This document shows, one piece after another, positions 55,302-63,714 of a stretch of 64,000 bases of DNA (position 1 is its first letter; every line of letters starts with the position of its first letter). Source of the DNA: Pseudomonas grimontii (GTDB taxonomy: Bacteria; Pseudomonadota; Gammaproteobacteria; Pseudomonadales; Pseudomonadaceae); contig NZ_VFES01000018.1 in NCBI RefSeq assembly GCF_007858185.1, forward strand, positions 1-64,000, written 5' to 3'. The translations under genes were made by a program, and so were the position numbers. A model generated the notes under the pieces. That model ran no database searches. It saw only the letters and a list, made by a program, of their open reading frames with translations, and was not told where the DNA came from.

Positions 55302-56378
55302 TTAAGCGCGCAGGCGCTCGGCCGCCGCACGCAACAACTGCTCGGTGGCGGTCCAGCCCAGGCAGCCGTCGGTCACTGACACCCCGTATTTCATCGACGG
55401 ACTCAACGGCTGACAGCCTTCGAACAGATGGCTTTCGAGCATCATGCCGATCAGCGAGGTGTCACCCTGCAAGCGTTGCTCCAGCACGTCGTTGAACACG
55501 GCCGGTTGGCGCAGCGGGTCCTTGCCGCTGTTGGCGTGGCTGCAGTCGACCATGATCCGGGGGGTGACCTTGGACTTGACCAGGTCGTGTTTTACCCGCG
55601 CCACGCTCTGCGCATCGTAGTTCGGCCCGCGGTGACCGCCACGCAGTACCAGATGGGTGTCGAGGTTGCCAGGAGTCTGGATGATTGCCGGGTGGCCTTG
55701 GCTGTCGACGCCGAAGTGGCGGTGCGGGTGGGACGCCGAGCGCATGGCGTCACAGGCAATCGCGACGCCGCCATCGGTGCCGTTCTTGAAGCCCACGGGC
55801 ATGCCCAGGCCGCTGGCCATCTCACGGTGGATCTGCGACTCCGTGGTACGCGCGCCAATCGCTACCCAACTGAGCAGGTCATCGAAGTAGCCGGCGGCCA
55901 TGGGTTGCAGCAGCTCAGTGGCAACCGGGAGGCCCAGGCGCAGCATTTCGCGCATCAACTCGCGGGACAGAGTCAGGCCGGCGGCCATGTCATCGCTGCC
56001 ATCCAGGCGGGGATCATAGGCCAGGCCTTTCCAGCCGACAGTCGTGCGTGGTTTTTCGACGTAGGCGCGGATGACCAGCAGCATCTGGTCGCTGACTTCG
56101 AGGGCCAGCTTCTTCAGGTTGCGGGCGTATTCCATGGCCGATTCCGGGTCATGGATCGAGCACGGCCCCACAATGACCAGCAAGCGTGAATCTTCGCCAT
56201 TGAGGATGGCGCGCACGGCTTGGCGATGGGCGTGGATCTGTTCGTTGAGGAACGGGCTGAGGGGCAACTGGTGCTTGAGCTCAAGTGAGCTGGGCAGGCG
56301 CTGGGTCAGGGCTTCATTGGCGCTGGTCAGGGCACTGTTCAAGGCTGAGAGGGGCAGAGCGGCGACGGAGGAGTTCAT
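55302..56378 (-). CDS. 3-deoxy-7-phosphoheptulonate synthase (type I DAHP synthase)
   Basis: A 358-residue first enzyme of aromatic amino acid synthesis, joining phosphoenolpyruvate and erythrose 4-phosphate. Family blocks: VGPCSIHDPESAMEYA (residues about 66-80), the PRTTVGWKGL loop, GARTTESQIHREMASGL, GFKNGTDG, HVVLRGG-like LVLRGGHRGPNYD and metal-binding IMVDCSHANSGKD. Feedback specificity (Phe, Tyr or Trp) cannot be read. The ATG at 56378 is preceded by AGGAAG; the frame extends to 56444 over the second leader ORF. A leader with two aromatic-rich peptides and a terminator lies upstream, so attenuation by aromatic aminoacyl-tRNA is likely. Confidence 0.92.
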   Translation of the reverse strand: MNSSVAALPLSALNSALTSANEALTQRLPSSLELKHQLPLSPFLNEQIHAHRQAVRAILNGEDSRLLVIVGPCSIHDPESAMEYARNLKKLALEVSDQMLLVIRAYVEKPRTTVGWKGLAYDPRLDGSDDMAAGLTLSRELMREMLRLGLPVATELLQPMAAGYFDDLLSWVAIGARTTESQIHREMASGLGMPVGFKNGTDGGVAIACDAMRSASHPHRHFGVDSQGHPAIIQTPGNLDTHLVLRGGHRGPNYDAQSVARVKHDLVKSKVTPRIMVDCSHANSGKDPLRQPAVFNDVLEQRLQGDTSLIGMMLESHLFEGCQPLSPSMKYGVSVTDGCLGWTATEQLLRAAAERLRA

Positions 56379-56425
56379 ATTCAAGGCTTCCTGGGCAAGC
56401 GGCGGGCTATTCCCGCGCGCTTGGC

Positions 56426-56578
56426 CTACTGGGGTGTTCGACAATTCGCCGTATCGGCTACGTGTGTTGGTTTGCCACCAATAGGTGACCGATCGGAGGC
56501 GGCAGGCTGTCCCGAGCGGAGCTTGCTAAATCGCCATGCAGTGCACGTGTCGTAGCGGTAATAAGTGGCATAGTTCAT
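56426..56578 (-). CDS. Second leader ORF, tyrosine-rich start (50 residues)
   Basis: ATG at 56578 with AGGAA eight bases upstream opens a 50-codon frame beginning MNYATYYRYDTCTAWRF: four Tyr codons at positions 3, 6, 7 and 9, then Trp15 and Phe17. It lies between the terminator and the DAHP synthase gene and ends 47 bases before that gene. A short GCGGG-AATA-CCCGC stem sits between its stop and the gene's ribosome site. It may couple ribosome stalling at aromatic codons to translation of the synthase. Not a shadow: it has a ribosome site and no overlapping gene in another frame except the unlikely long DAHP extension. Confidence 0.6.
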   Translation of the reverse strand: MNYATYYRYDTCTAWRFSKLRSGQPAASDRSPIGGKPTHVADTANCRTPQ

Positions 56579-56640
56579 GTCGTGATTCCTTTAAGTGTTC
56601 TTGATCAAGCTGAAAAGTTTGTGGAGACCTGAAAAAACAA

Positions 56641-56670
56641 AACCCCCGGTCGGGGAGCCGACCGGGGGTT
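56641..56670 (-). terminator. Attenuator terminator upstream of the DAHP synthase gene
   Basis: AACCCCCGGTCGG-GGAG-CCGACCGGGGGTT is a perfect 13-bp stem followed on the minus strand by TTTTGTTTTTT. It lies between the first leader peptide and the second, so transcription of the synthase depends on it not forming. Confidence 0.92.
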
Positions 56671-56720
56671 AGATTTCTCTGGTAGGCGACCCCTTGAGTA
56701 GTGGGCGCCGATTTCAGGTA

Positions 56721-56855
56721 TCAGGCGCGCCAGTGGCTAAACCAATACCCAAAATAAAAGCTGACCAGTGCGCTCGAACCGTTCACACGGGTAGCCGATA
56801 CCGAGCGCTGGGCGCTGGCAGCAGGGCAAACCTGAGTGTGGGTGAGTTGCAACAT
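56721..56855 (-). CDS. First leader peptide, FYFGYWFSHW-rich (44 residues)
   Basis: ATG at 56855 with GGAG seven bases upstream (TTTGGAGACACACC) opens a 44-codon frame. Near its end it reads SFYFGYWFSHWRA: seven aromatic codons (Phe, Tyr, Phe, Tyr, Trp, Phe, Trp) within ten positions, then stops. The attenuator terminator begins about 50 bases beyond the stop. This is the classical layout of a transcription attenuation leader, where a ribosome stalled by shortage of charged Phe, Tyr or Trp tRNA prevents the terminator. A control codon cluster covering all three aromatic amino acids matches an enzyme feeding all three branches. Confidence 0.8.
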   Translation of the reverse strand: MLQLTHTQVCPAASAQRSVSATRVNGSSALVSFYFGYWFSHWRA

Positions 56856-56880
56856 GGTGTGTCTCCAAATTTATGAGGGG

Positions 56881-56910
56881 AGCTTACTCGAGGCACGCAG
56901 GGAGATTCAA
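56881..56910 (-). promoter_or_regulatory. Candidate sigma-70 promoter of the DAHP synthase leader
   Basis: TTGAAT (-35, 56910-56905) and TAAGCT (-10, 56886-56881) are separated by 18 bases on the minus strand, about 30 bases before the first leader peptide's start. Confidence 0.4.
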
Positions 56911-57002
56911 TCAGTAATTTCTATTGCGGTGGGGTACTTACGGCTATGGGGTGAGTGCCGATATGCTGTTTGCACTTTGATACTGATTGCTTGGACGCGA
57001 CC

Positions 57003-57752
57003 ATGACTGCCTTCACCCTTGCTGCTGCTCAATCCATTTCCATCGCGGGCGATGTCCCAGCCAATATTGAACGGCACCTCGCATTTATGCGCACCGCGGC
57101 GGAACAGGGTGTGCAATTACTGGTATTCCCCGAGTTGTCGTTGACGGGGTATGAGCCGTCGCTGGCCGCTGAATTGGCGATTGCGCCAGAGGACAAGGTG
57201 CTGACACCCCTGCGTGAGATGGCGCGGGAACTGCGACTGACGGCGGTGGTGGGGATGCCGATCCGAGTGACGCCGGAGGCGGGTGTGTTGATCGGTGCGC
57301 TGGTGCTGGGAGCGGACGGCTCCCTGGCGGTCTACACCAAGCAGCATCTGCATGCTGGCGAAGAGGCTGTGTTTGTCGCAGGGCACGGCGGTGCAGCCCT
57401 TGAGTGGGGGGATGAGCGGATTGCGCTGGCGGTGTGCGCAGACTTTTCCCATGCCAGTCATCCCCGTGCAGCGGCGCGAGCGGGCGCTACGGTGTATGCC
57501 GCAGGAGTATTGATCAGTGAGGGCGGCTACGCCACGGACAGTGCGCTGCTCCAAGACTATGCCGCTGAACATGGCCTGCTGGTGTTGATGGCCAATCATG
57601 GTGGTCCTTCAGGTGGCTGGGCCTGCGCCGGTCGCAGTGCGATCTGGGCCGCCGATGGCAGTTTGCTTGCTGCTGTCCCTGGCGTGGGCGATGCGCTGCT
57701 GATTGCCCGTCGCGCTGGCCGGGGTTGGGCTAGCCGAGTGATGGCTCTCTAA
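57003..57752 (+). CDS. Carbon-nitrogen hydrolase family protein
   Basis: A 249-residue nitrilase-superfamily hydrolase for an amide or related bond. The triad is visible: Glu43-type in LVFPELSLTGYEP, lysine in VYTKQHLHAGE, cysteine in LAVCADFSHASHP. The ATG at 57003 is chosen since the in-frame upstream start at 56955 lacks a ribosome site. It is short for the family but complete. The GNAT gene begins at the base after its stop (TAAATG), so the two are cotranscribed. Substrate unknown. Different from the nitrilase at 41673. Confidence 0.85.
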   Translation: MTAFTLAAAQSISIAGDVPANIERHLAFMRTAAEQGVQLLVFPELSLTGYEPSLAAELAIAPEDKVLTPLREMARELRLTAVVGMPIRVTPEAGVLIGALVLGADGSLAVYTKQHLHAGEEAVFVAGHGGAALEWGDERIALAVCADFSHASHPRAAARAGATVYAAGVLISEGGYATDSALLQDYAAEHGLLVLMANHGGPSGGWACAGRSAIWAADGSLLAAVPGVGDALLIARRAGRGWASRVMAL

Positions 57753-58184
57753 ATGGCATTTCACCTGCGCGCTGCAACGGACCAGGACCTTCCGTTTGCA
57801 CGGAAGCTGACCCACGAGGCAATGGCCCGCTACTACGTTGAGTATGGGTTGTGGTGGTCCAACGAAGGCTTCGATACCGCCTGGGCCGGTCGGGAAAACT
57901 GGCTGATCTGCCGGGACGACAGTGTCTTCGGGTTTATCAGTCTGAGTCGCGACAGCCGTGCTCTCTATATTCGCGAGTTGCATATGCTGGAGGCGTGTCG
58001 CGGGTTAGGCGCGGGTTGCTGGGTGTTGGAGCAGATGGCGCTCAAGGCGCAGGCACTGGGACTGTTGCGCTTGACCGTATTCAAGACTAATCCGGCCAGA
58101 AGGCTCTATCAGCGCATGGGGCTCAGCATCGTTGGTGAAGACGACTGCTTCTGGCGTATGGAGCGTGTTTGTCGCTCAAGCTAA
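57753..58184 (+). CDS. GNAT-family N-acetyltransferase
   Basis: A 143-residue GNAT enzyme transferring an acetyl group from acetyl-CoA to a small molecule or protein amine. The acetyl-CoA motif A region is seen as LYIRELHMLEACRGLGAGCWVLEQM (residues about 68-92, with R-G-L-G-A-G). The C-terminal part GLLRLTVFKTNPARRLYQRMGLSIVGE is typical. The ATG starts directly after the upstream stop, indicating tight coupling with the hydrolase. Substrate unknown. Confidence 0.85.
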   Translation: MAFHLRAATDQDLPFARKLTHEAMARYYVEYGLWWSNEGFDTAWAGRENWLICRDDSVFGFISLSRDSRALYIRELHMLEACRGLGAGCWVLEQMALKAQALGLLRLTVFKTNPARRLYQRMGLSIVGEDDCFWRMERVCRSS

Positions 58185-58219
58185 AACGTGCACCGGCTTC
58201 TTATAAGCGCATACTGGCT

Positions 58220-58459
58220 TCAGGAACTCATCTCCTGATCGTTGTTCAGGCTTCCCGCCTCGGCAAGGATAACCCCTTCTTTCATGCCCAAAAGGACCGC
58301 TACCTTATGGGCCTCCCCACGCCGTCCCTTTTTGCGCCCAGCGAGCACTTGATAGGTGGTTGCCGGATCAACGCCATGTTCCCGGGCGAACGCTTGAACT
58401 GACTTTCCCTGATGTTCCAGCCAGGCCTTGGCTTGTGCAGTGGTACGGATTCCGGGCAT
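58220..58459 (-). CDS. Small phage-type DNA-binding protein
   Basis: A 79-residue HTH protein; the central part VQAFAREHGVDPATTYQVLAGRKKGRRGEAHKVAVLLGM fits a Cro/C1-like or YdaS-type fold of phage and plasmid origin. It is divergent from the XRE gene at 58542 with an 82-base spacer, the layout of a lambdoid immunity switch. No other phage genes follow, so it is probably a domesticated or remnant module. Confidence 0.7.
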   Translation of the reverse strand: MPGIRTTAQAKAWLEHQGKSVQAFAREHGVDPATTYQVLAGRKKGRRGEAHKVAVLLGMKEGVILAEAGSLNNDQEMSS

Positions 58460-58541
58460 AGTTCAAAACCGTTCAAGTTTGTTTAATAAAGAGATGAGCG
58501 TGTCACCTCTTGGGGTGTGTCAAATAGGATCATACATCCAA

Positions 58542-58907
58542 ATGAGTGGAATCGGTTCGCGTTTAAGGCAAGAAAGGGAGCGACTTGGCTTGTCGCAAAA
58601 AGTGTTTGGTGAAATAGGGGGCGTTGAAGCCAACGCACAAGGTAAATATGAAAGTGGAGGGCGTGCGCCTAAAGCGGATTACTTGTCTCGTGTCGCCCAA
58701 AGAGGTGTAGATGTGCTGTATGTCTTGACCGGCGCAGCCACGCCAATTCAACTGGAAAATCTGAGCCAGATCGAGGAGAAGGTCCTCGGGGACTACCGCG
58801 CAATGTTCGAGGAAGACCAGGCTGCAATCCGTCGCCTGACCTCCACCCTGGCCGAGCACTCGGTTGCGATTAACGGAAAAGCCAAGCCACAGCCCCAGGA
58901 TTCCTGA
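58542..58907 (+). CDS. XRE-family repressor-like regulator
   Basis: A 121-residue protein. The HTH_3 domain (residues about 6-60: LRQERERLGLSQKVFGEIGGVEANAQGKYESGGRAPKADYL) is followed by a helical C-terminus and a polar tail. ATG at 58542 preferred over the in-frame 58428, which would run through the divergent promoter. It faces the small HTH gene at 58459 and may be the repressor of that pair. No peptidase-like (LexA/C1) domain is visible, so it is a simple repressor. Confidence 0.75.
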   Translation: MSGIGSRLRQERERLGLSQKVFGEIGGVEANAQGKYESGGRAPKADYLSRVAQRGVDVLYVLTGAATPIQLENLSQIEEKVLGDYRAMFEEDQAAIRRLTSTLAEHSVAINGKAKPQPQDS

Positions 58908-59058
58908 CGCTTTGCCCAGCAAATTTAGCCATCCGCTGCACGGCGAGTGGCTGTCGCTTAATCAAACTCTACATATATGACGCTTGCAGCTAGGTCTGCG
59001 CCTTGGTTTTTTGCTAAGGTGTTCAGCAACCTATAAGACTATTTCGCGAGGTGTCTGC

Positions 59059-59700
59059 TTGATTAGGGTGCTAGTAGTCGATGACCATGATCTCGTTCGT
59101 ACAGGCATTACACGAATGCTGGCTGACATCGATGGCCTGCAAGTAGTCGGTCAGGCCGAGTCAGGTGAGGAGTCCCTGATCAAGGCCCGGGAGTTGAAAC
59201 CCGATGTGGTGTTGATGGACGTCAAGATGCCTGGGATCGGCGGTCTTGGTGCGACGACCAAATTGCTGCGCAGCCATCCGGACATCAAGGTCGTGGTGGT
59301 GACGGTGTGCGAGGAAGACCCGTTTCCGACACGGCTGCTGCAGGCTGGCGCTGCCGGTTACCTCACCAAAGGTGCAGGCTTGGCGGAAATGGTCCAGGCC
59401 ATTCGCCTGGTGTTTGCCGGCCAGCGCTATATCAGCCCGCAGATCGCCCAGCAATTGGCTATCAAGTCCTTCCAGCCCACCAGTGACTCGCCGTTTGATG
59501 CGCTGTCGGAGCGGGAAATCCAGATTGCCCTGATGATCGTCGGTTGCCAGAAGGTACAGGCGATCTCCGACAAGTTGTGCCTGTCACCCAAGACCGTCAA
59601 CACCTACCGCTATCGTATTTTCGAGAAGCTCGCCATCAGCAGTGATGTTGAATTGACCCTGCTCGCGGTGCGCCACGGCATGGTGGACGCCAGCGCCTGA
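59059..59700 (+). CDS. gacA: Response regulator GacA
   Basis: A 213-residue global regulator of secondary metabolism, partner of the GacS sensor (not in this window), acting through the RsmX/Y/Z small RNAs. Starts with TTG at 59059 ([21 protein letters not shown]), the known start of gacA; the receiver has Asp8-Asp9 and phospho-acceptor Asp54 in VVLMDVKMP, and the LuxR HTH is [44 protein letters not shown]. The stop is 1 base before uvrC, giving the conserved gacA-uvrC-pgsA order. The ribosome site is CGAGGTG. Confidence 0.95.
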   Translation: MIRVLVVDDHDLVRTGITRMLADIDGLQVVGQAESGEESLIKARELKPDVVLMDVKMPGIGGLGATTKLLRSHPDIKVVVVTVCEEDPFPTRLLQAGAAGYLTKGAGLAEMVQAIRLVFAGQRYISPQIAQQLAIKSFQPTSDSPFDALSEREIQIALMIVGCQKVQAISDKLCLSPKTVNTYRYRIFEKLAISSDVELTLLAVRHGMVDASA

Positions 59701-59701
59701 C

Positions 59702-61525
59702 ATGACCACACCGTTTGATCCGAGTGCCTTTCTCTCAACCTGCAGTGGCCGCCCAGGCGTGTACCGCATGTTCGACAGTGAGGCGCGCCTGCTTTACGTC
59801 GGCAAGGCCAAGAACCTGAAGAGTCGTCTGGCGAGCTATTTTCGCAAGACCGGTCTCGCGCCGAAAACCGCCGCCCTGGTGGCGCGTATCGCCCAGGTCG
59901 AAACCACCATCACCGCCAACGAAACCGAAGCGCTGCTGCTTGAGCAGACGCTGATCAAGGAATGGCGGCCGCCCTACAACATTCTGCTGCGTGACGATAA
60001 ATCCTATCCCTATGTGTTTTTATCCGACGGCAGCTTCCCGCGCCTGAGCATTCACCGTGGGGCGAAGAAGGCGAAGGGCAAGTATTTCGGGCCTTATCCC
60101 AGCGCTGGGGCCATTCGTGAAAGCCTGAGCCTGCTGCAAAAGACCTTTTTTGTGCGCCAGTGCGAAGACAGCTTCTATAAGAACCGCACGCGGCCTTGTC
60201 TGCAGTATCAGATCAAACGTTGCAAGGCACCGTGTGTGGGCTTGGTCGAACCGGCGGAGTACGCCGAGGATGTGCGTCATTCGGTGATGTTCCTTGAAGG
60301 ACGCAGCAATGCGCTCACCGATGAACTCTCCACAGCCATGGAGCAGGCGGCCAGCACCCTGGATTTTGAGCGGGCTGCCGAGCTACGCGACCAGATCTCG
60401 CTGTTGCGCCGTGTCCAGGATCAGCAAAGCATGGAAGGCGGCACCGGCGACGTCGACGTGATCGCCGCCTTCGTCAATCCGGGCGGTGCCTGTGTGCACC
60501 TGATCAGCGTGCGCGGTGGGCGGGTGCTGGGCAGCAAGAACTTCTTTCCGCAGACCGGTATTGACGAGGAAGTCGCCGAAGTCATGGCCGCTTTCCTGGG
60601 CCAATACTACGTGAGCAGCCCCGAGCGCGACCTGCCGTCGGAGTTGATCGTCAATGTGGTGCACGAAGACTTCCCCACGTTGATCGAAGCGATCCACGAA
60701 TTGCGCGGCCGCGAGCTGGACATCAGCCACCGCGTACGTGGCACCCGCGCGCGCTGGCAGCAACTGGCGGTGACCAACGCCGAGCAAGCCCTGAGCGCGC
60801 GCCTGGCTAACCGACAGCACGTCGCCGCACGCTTTGACGCCCTGGCCGAAGTCCTTAACCTGGAAGAACCGCCTCAGCGCCTGGAGTGCTACGACATCAG
60901 CCACTCCAGTGGCGAGGCCACCGTGGCGTCCTGCGTGGTGTTCGGGCCGGAAGGGCCAATCAAGTCCGATTACCGGCGCTACAACATCGAAGGCGTCACT
61001 GCTGGTGATGACTATGCCGCCATGCACCAAGCCCTCACACGCCGCTTCAGCAAATTGAAGGACGGGGAGGGCAAGTTGCCGGACATCCTCCTGGTCGACG
61101 GCGGCAAGGGCCAGTTATCCATGGCCCGGGACGTGCTCAACGAGCTTGCGGTGCCTGACCTGATCCTGCTCGGCGTGGCCAAGGGCGCGACGCGCAAGGC
61201 GGGTTTCGAGACGTTGTACTTGAATGATGCCGCCCATGAGTTCACTTTGAAGGGCGACTCACCCGCGTTGCATTTGATTCAACAGATTCGCGACGAAGCC
61301 CACCGTTTCGCCATCACCGGCCACCGCGCCCGCCGTGGTAAAACCCGGCGAACCTCAACCCTGGAAGGGGTGGCAGGGGTAGGCCCGACGCGGCGTCGCG
61401 ACTTGCTTAAACATTTTGGTGGCTTGCAGGAGCTGTCCCGTGCCAGCATTGACGAGATAGCCAAAGCACCGGGTATCAGTAAAAAGCTCGCTGAGCTGAT
61501 TTATGCGAATCTGCATAGCGAATAG
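59702..61525 (+). CDS. uvrC: Excinuclease ABC subunit C
   Basis: A 607-residue nuclease that makes both incisions in nucleotide excision repair. N-terminal GIY-YIG domain ([25 protein letters not shown], residues about 16-40), UVR motif ([20 protein letters not shown], about 220-240), an RNase H-like endonuclease domain with [15 protein letters not shown] and [11 protein letters not shown], and C-terminal HhH motifs ([25 protein letters not shown]). Length matches E. coli UvrC. Coupled with gacA upstream and pgsA downstream. Confidence 0.96.
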   Translation: MTTPFDPSAFLSTCSGRPGVYRMFDSEARLLYVGKAKNLKSRLASYFRKTGLAPKTAALVARIAQVETTITANETEALLLEQTLIKEWRPPYNILLRDDKSYPYVFLSDGSFPRLSIHRGAKKAKGKYFGPYPSAGAIRESLSLLQKTFFVRQCEDSFYKNRTRPCLQYQIKRCKAPCVGLVEPAEYAEDVRHSVMFLEGRSNALTDELSTAMEQAASTLDFERAAELRDQISLLRRVQDQQSMEGGTGDVDVIAAFVNPGGACVHLISVRGGRVLGSKNFFPQTGIDEEVAEVMAAFLGQYYVSSPERDLPSELIVNVVHEDFPTLIEAIHELRGRELDISHRVRGTRARWQQLAVTNAEQALSARLANRQHVAARFDALAEVLNLEEPPQRLECYDISHSSGEATVASCVVFGPEGPIKSDYRRYNIEGVTAGDDYAAMHQALTRRFSKLKDGEGKLPDILLVDGGKGQLSMARDVLNELAVPDLILLGVAKGATRKAGFETLYLNDAAHEFTLKGDSPALHLIQQIRDEAHRFAITGHRARRGKTRRTSTLEGVAGVGPTRRRDLLKHFGGLQELSRASIDEIAKAPGISKKLAELIYANLHSE

Positions 61526-61557
61526 AATGCCTTTCCACCTCGTAGCCAGTTGTGCCG

Positions 61558-62118
61558 ATGAATATCCCTAATCTGATCACCGTTCTACGCGTCCTGCTCA
61601 TCCCGATTTTCATTTTGTTGTTCTATTTGCCGTACGAATGGAGTTATTTGGCTTCCAGTTCAGTGTTTGCCTTTGCGGCCGCCACCGACTGGCTCGACGG
61701 CTACCTGGCGCGCCGCCTCGAACAGAGCACGCCGTTCGGCGCATTCCTCGACCCCGTGGCCGACAAGCTCATGGTGGCCGTCGCTTTGGTCCTGCTGGTG
61801 CAGGAACACGGCAACTTGTGGCTGACCCTGCCGGCAGCGGTCATCATCGGCCGCGAGATCGTCGTCTCGGCCCTGCGCGAATGGATGGCCGAAATCGGCG
61901 CCCGTGCCCACGTGGCCGTGTCCAACATGGGCAAATGGAAAACCGCCGCGCAAATGCTCGCGCTGGTCATCCTGCTGGCCAACCCATCGGACTTCTCGTT
62001 CTGGGTCCTCACTGGCTACGCCTTGCTGCTGATCGCAGCGGGCCTGACCCTGTGGTCGATGCTCCAATATCTGCGCGCTGCCTGGCCGCATCTGCGCACC
62101 ACCGTTGAAAAGAAATAA
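61558..62118 (+). CDS. pgsA: CDP-diacylglycerol-glycerol-3-phosphate 3-phosphatidyltransferase
   Basis: A 186-residue membrane enzyme making phosphatidylglycerophosphate for acidic phospholipids. The CDP-alcohol phosphotransferase motif is intact: [28 protein letters not shown] (DG-x2-AR-x8-G-x3-D-x3-D, residues about 43-70). About four to five membrane segments. The ATG at 61558 ([12 protein letters not shown]) is the family start; a GTG at 61552 is also in frame. It ends 60 bases before tRNA-Gly, as in other pseudomonads. Confidence 0.95.
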   Translation: MNIPNLITVLRVLLIPIFILLFYLPYEWSYLASSSVFAFAAATDWLDGYLARRLEQSTPFGAFLDPVADKLMVAVALVLLVQEHGNLWLTLPAAVIIGREIVVSALREWMAEIGARAHVAVSNMGKWKTAAQMLALVILLANPSDFSFWVLTGYALLLIAAGLTLWSMLQYLRAAWPHLRTTVEKK

Positions 62119-62138
62119 AACTTTTTTGAATCAAGGGG

Positions 62139-62166
62139 TTGACGGGTGCTGAGGATTCTATAGAAT
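62139..62166 (+). promoter_or_regulatory. Sigma-70 promoter of tRNA-Gly
   Basis: TTGACG and TAGAAT are 16 bases apart, and the tRNA begins 12 bases after the -10 box. Confidence 0.7.
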
Positions 62167-62178
62167 GCGCATCACCAA

Positions 62179-62254
<76 letters not shown>

Positions 62255-62302
62255 AATATTGCGCTACAGAGTTCCACTGAATTCTGTAAGTGATTGAAAT
62301 CA

Positions 62303-62322
62303 GGGCCTTTAGGCCCTTTTTT
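62303..62322 (+). terminator. Intrinsic terminator after tRNA-Gly
   Basis: GGGCCTTTAGGCCCTTTTTT forms a short GC stem with a T-run. Confidence 0.8.
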
Positions 62323-62488
62323 CGTTCCAGCGGGAACCACTGAAATCCAGCTCCATCCAGTGCGTTTAAGTCCGATTTAAGTCCCGAATGAGGATCTTGG
62401 ATCTGGATGAGCACTGAATCGGTTTTTTGCTGGAGCAGCTTGGATAGCGAGACGAGCATCTGGCCCTGACTCTGTTCAGGAGCTCGCG

Positions 62489-63195
62489 ATGGCACTCTCG
62501 GATACCACCGTTCGGCAAGCCCGAATCACCGGCAATGACTACACGATGGGCGACACGGATGGGCTTGCGCTCAACGTGACGGCGCGCGGCGGAAAAATCT
62601 GGCGTTTCAGGTACTACTGGGCGGGGGGGCAAAAGCGCATGTCTCTGGGTAGTTATCCGCAAATCAGCCTCAAAGAAGCTCGTGCGCGACGTGATGAGGC
62701 GCGCGCCTTGGTCGCCCAAGGGATCATCCCTATGAGCACCGTAAACAGCAGCGTCGTGCTGTTCTTTTTGCGGCAGAGCACACCTTCGAGGCCGTGTTCA
62801 ATCAGTGGGTGGAGTTCCGCAGGCTGAGCCTGAAGGAAGGACGCCAGAGCACGCTCTCGCAGATCTTGAGAATCTTCAATAAAGACGTCCTGTCCACCCT
62901 GGGCGGGCGGTCCATCTACGATATCAATCGTCACGATCTGCTGGATTTACTGAGCAGGATCGAATAGCGCAAGGCCTTAACGACGGCGGAAAAATGCCGG
63001 ACCTGGTTTAACCAATTGTTCCGCTATGCGCTGGTGAAAATTGAGGGGCTGGAACACAACCCAGCTTCAGACCTCGATGTGGTCGCACTTACCAAACCTC
63101 CCGTGACGGACAATCCGTTTCTCCGCATGGACGAGCTGCCGAGGTTGATGGCCGCGCTTCGAAACTACGGCGGTGCCGACCAAACTCGGCTTGGC
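62489..63195 (+). pseudogene. Tyrosine integrase remnant (frameshift, amber stop, 3' truncation)
   Basis: The 5' part encodes the DUF4102 arm domain of a P4/phage-type integrase (ALSDTTVRQARITGNDYTM, RFRYYWAGGQKRMSLGSYP). Near 62729 one base is missing (GGGATC_ATCCC), shifting the frame; the next part (HTFEAVFNQWVEFRRLSLKEG, SILRIFNKDVLS-like) continues in another frame, meets a TAG at 62965-62967 (GAATAGCGC), reads on through KIEGLEHNPASDLDVVAL and ends near 63195 where fadL-like sequence begins. The catalytic Arg-His-Arg-Tyr domain is missing. Evidently a dead integrase of a tRNA-Gly integrated element. Confidence 0.85.
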
Positions 63196-63647
63196 TTTCA
63201 ACGACACCGTGTCGATCGGTTTTGGGCCTACGATCAACCGCATCAGCGGTGAGATAACCGGCATGGTGCCCAACCCACTCAGCCCAGGTCGCAATGATGG
63301 AAAACTCAAAAGCAACGGTGACGATACGGCACTTGGTTTCAACGCCGGTATCCTGGTGCAGGCGACGGATCGAACCCGTCTGGGATTGACTTACCATTCC
63401 AAGGTCAGTTGCCACTTGGATGCCAAGACCAAGGTCACCAACGGCATTTCCTACAGGCGACCGGACAGTTATCAGCTTCGGTGCAGGCTGGACACCCGTG
63501 GACAATGTCACCGTTGATGTCGCTTATTCCTATCTGTGGGAAGAGAGCGTGCGGGTCAACGATGCGTCGGCAACCCGGGGAGCCTACAGCTCCAAGTACA
63601 AAAACAGTGCGAGTGGTTTTGGTACTTCCGTCAGCTATTGCTTCTGA
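63173..63647 (+). pseudogene. fadL-type outer-membrane transporter remnant
   Basis: Two in-order pieces of a FadL-like long-chain fatty acid channel. Piece 1 (63173-about 63440): LGLAFNDTVSIGFGPTINRISGEI and ALGFNAGILVQATDRTRLGLTYHSKV. Piece 2 in another frame (about 63450-63647): ISFGAGWTPVDNVTVDVAYSYLWEE and SASGFGTSVSYCF, the C-terminal barrel strands with a terminal aromatic residue. The 5' end is missing (fused to the integrase) and a segment between the pieces is deleted or shifted. Not functional. Confidence 0.75.
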
Positions 63648-63714
63648 TCGAGTGCCGCTTGACCGGCCGGGAGTGTAGGCTGACTCCCGGCTTCCAGAGC
63701 ACTTCGCCGTCCTT

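Larger units (their letters stand above)
56379..57002. other. 624-base spacer: attenuation leader and divergent promoter region
   Basis: Holds two small leader ORFs, a strong terminator and a promoter for the DAHP synthase gene on the minus strand, plus the ribosome site of the C-N hydrolase on the plus strand. Details are listed separately. Confidence 0.7.

Noticed and set aside
58220-58907. Prophage or pyocin cluster
   Set aside because: Only a divergent pair of HTH genes is present; no structural, lysis or integrase genes follow before gacA.
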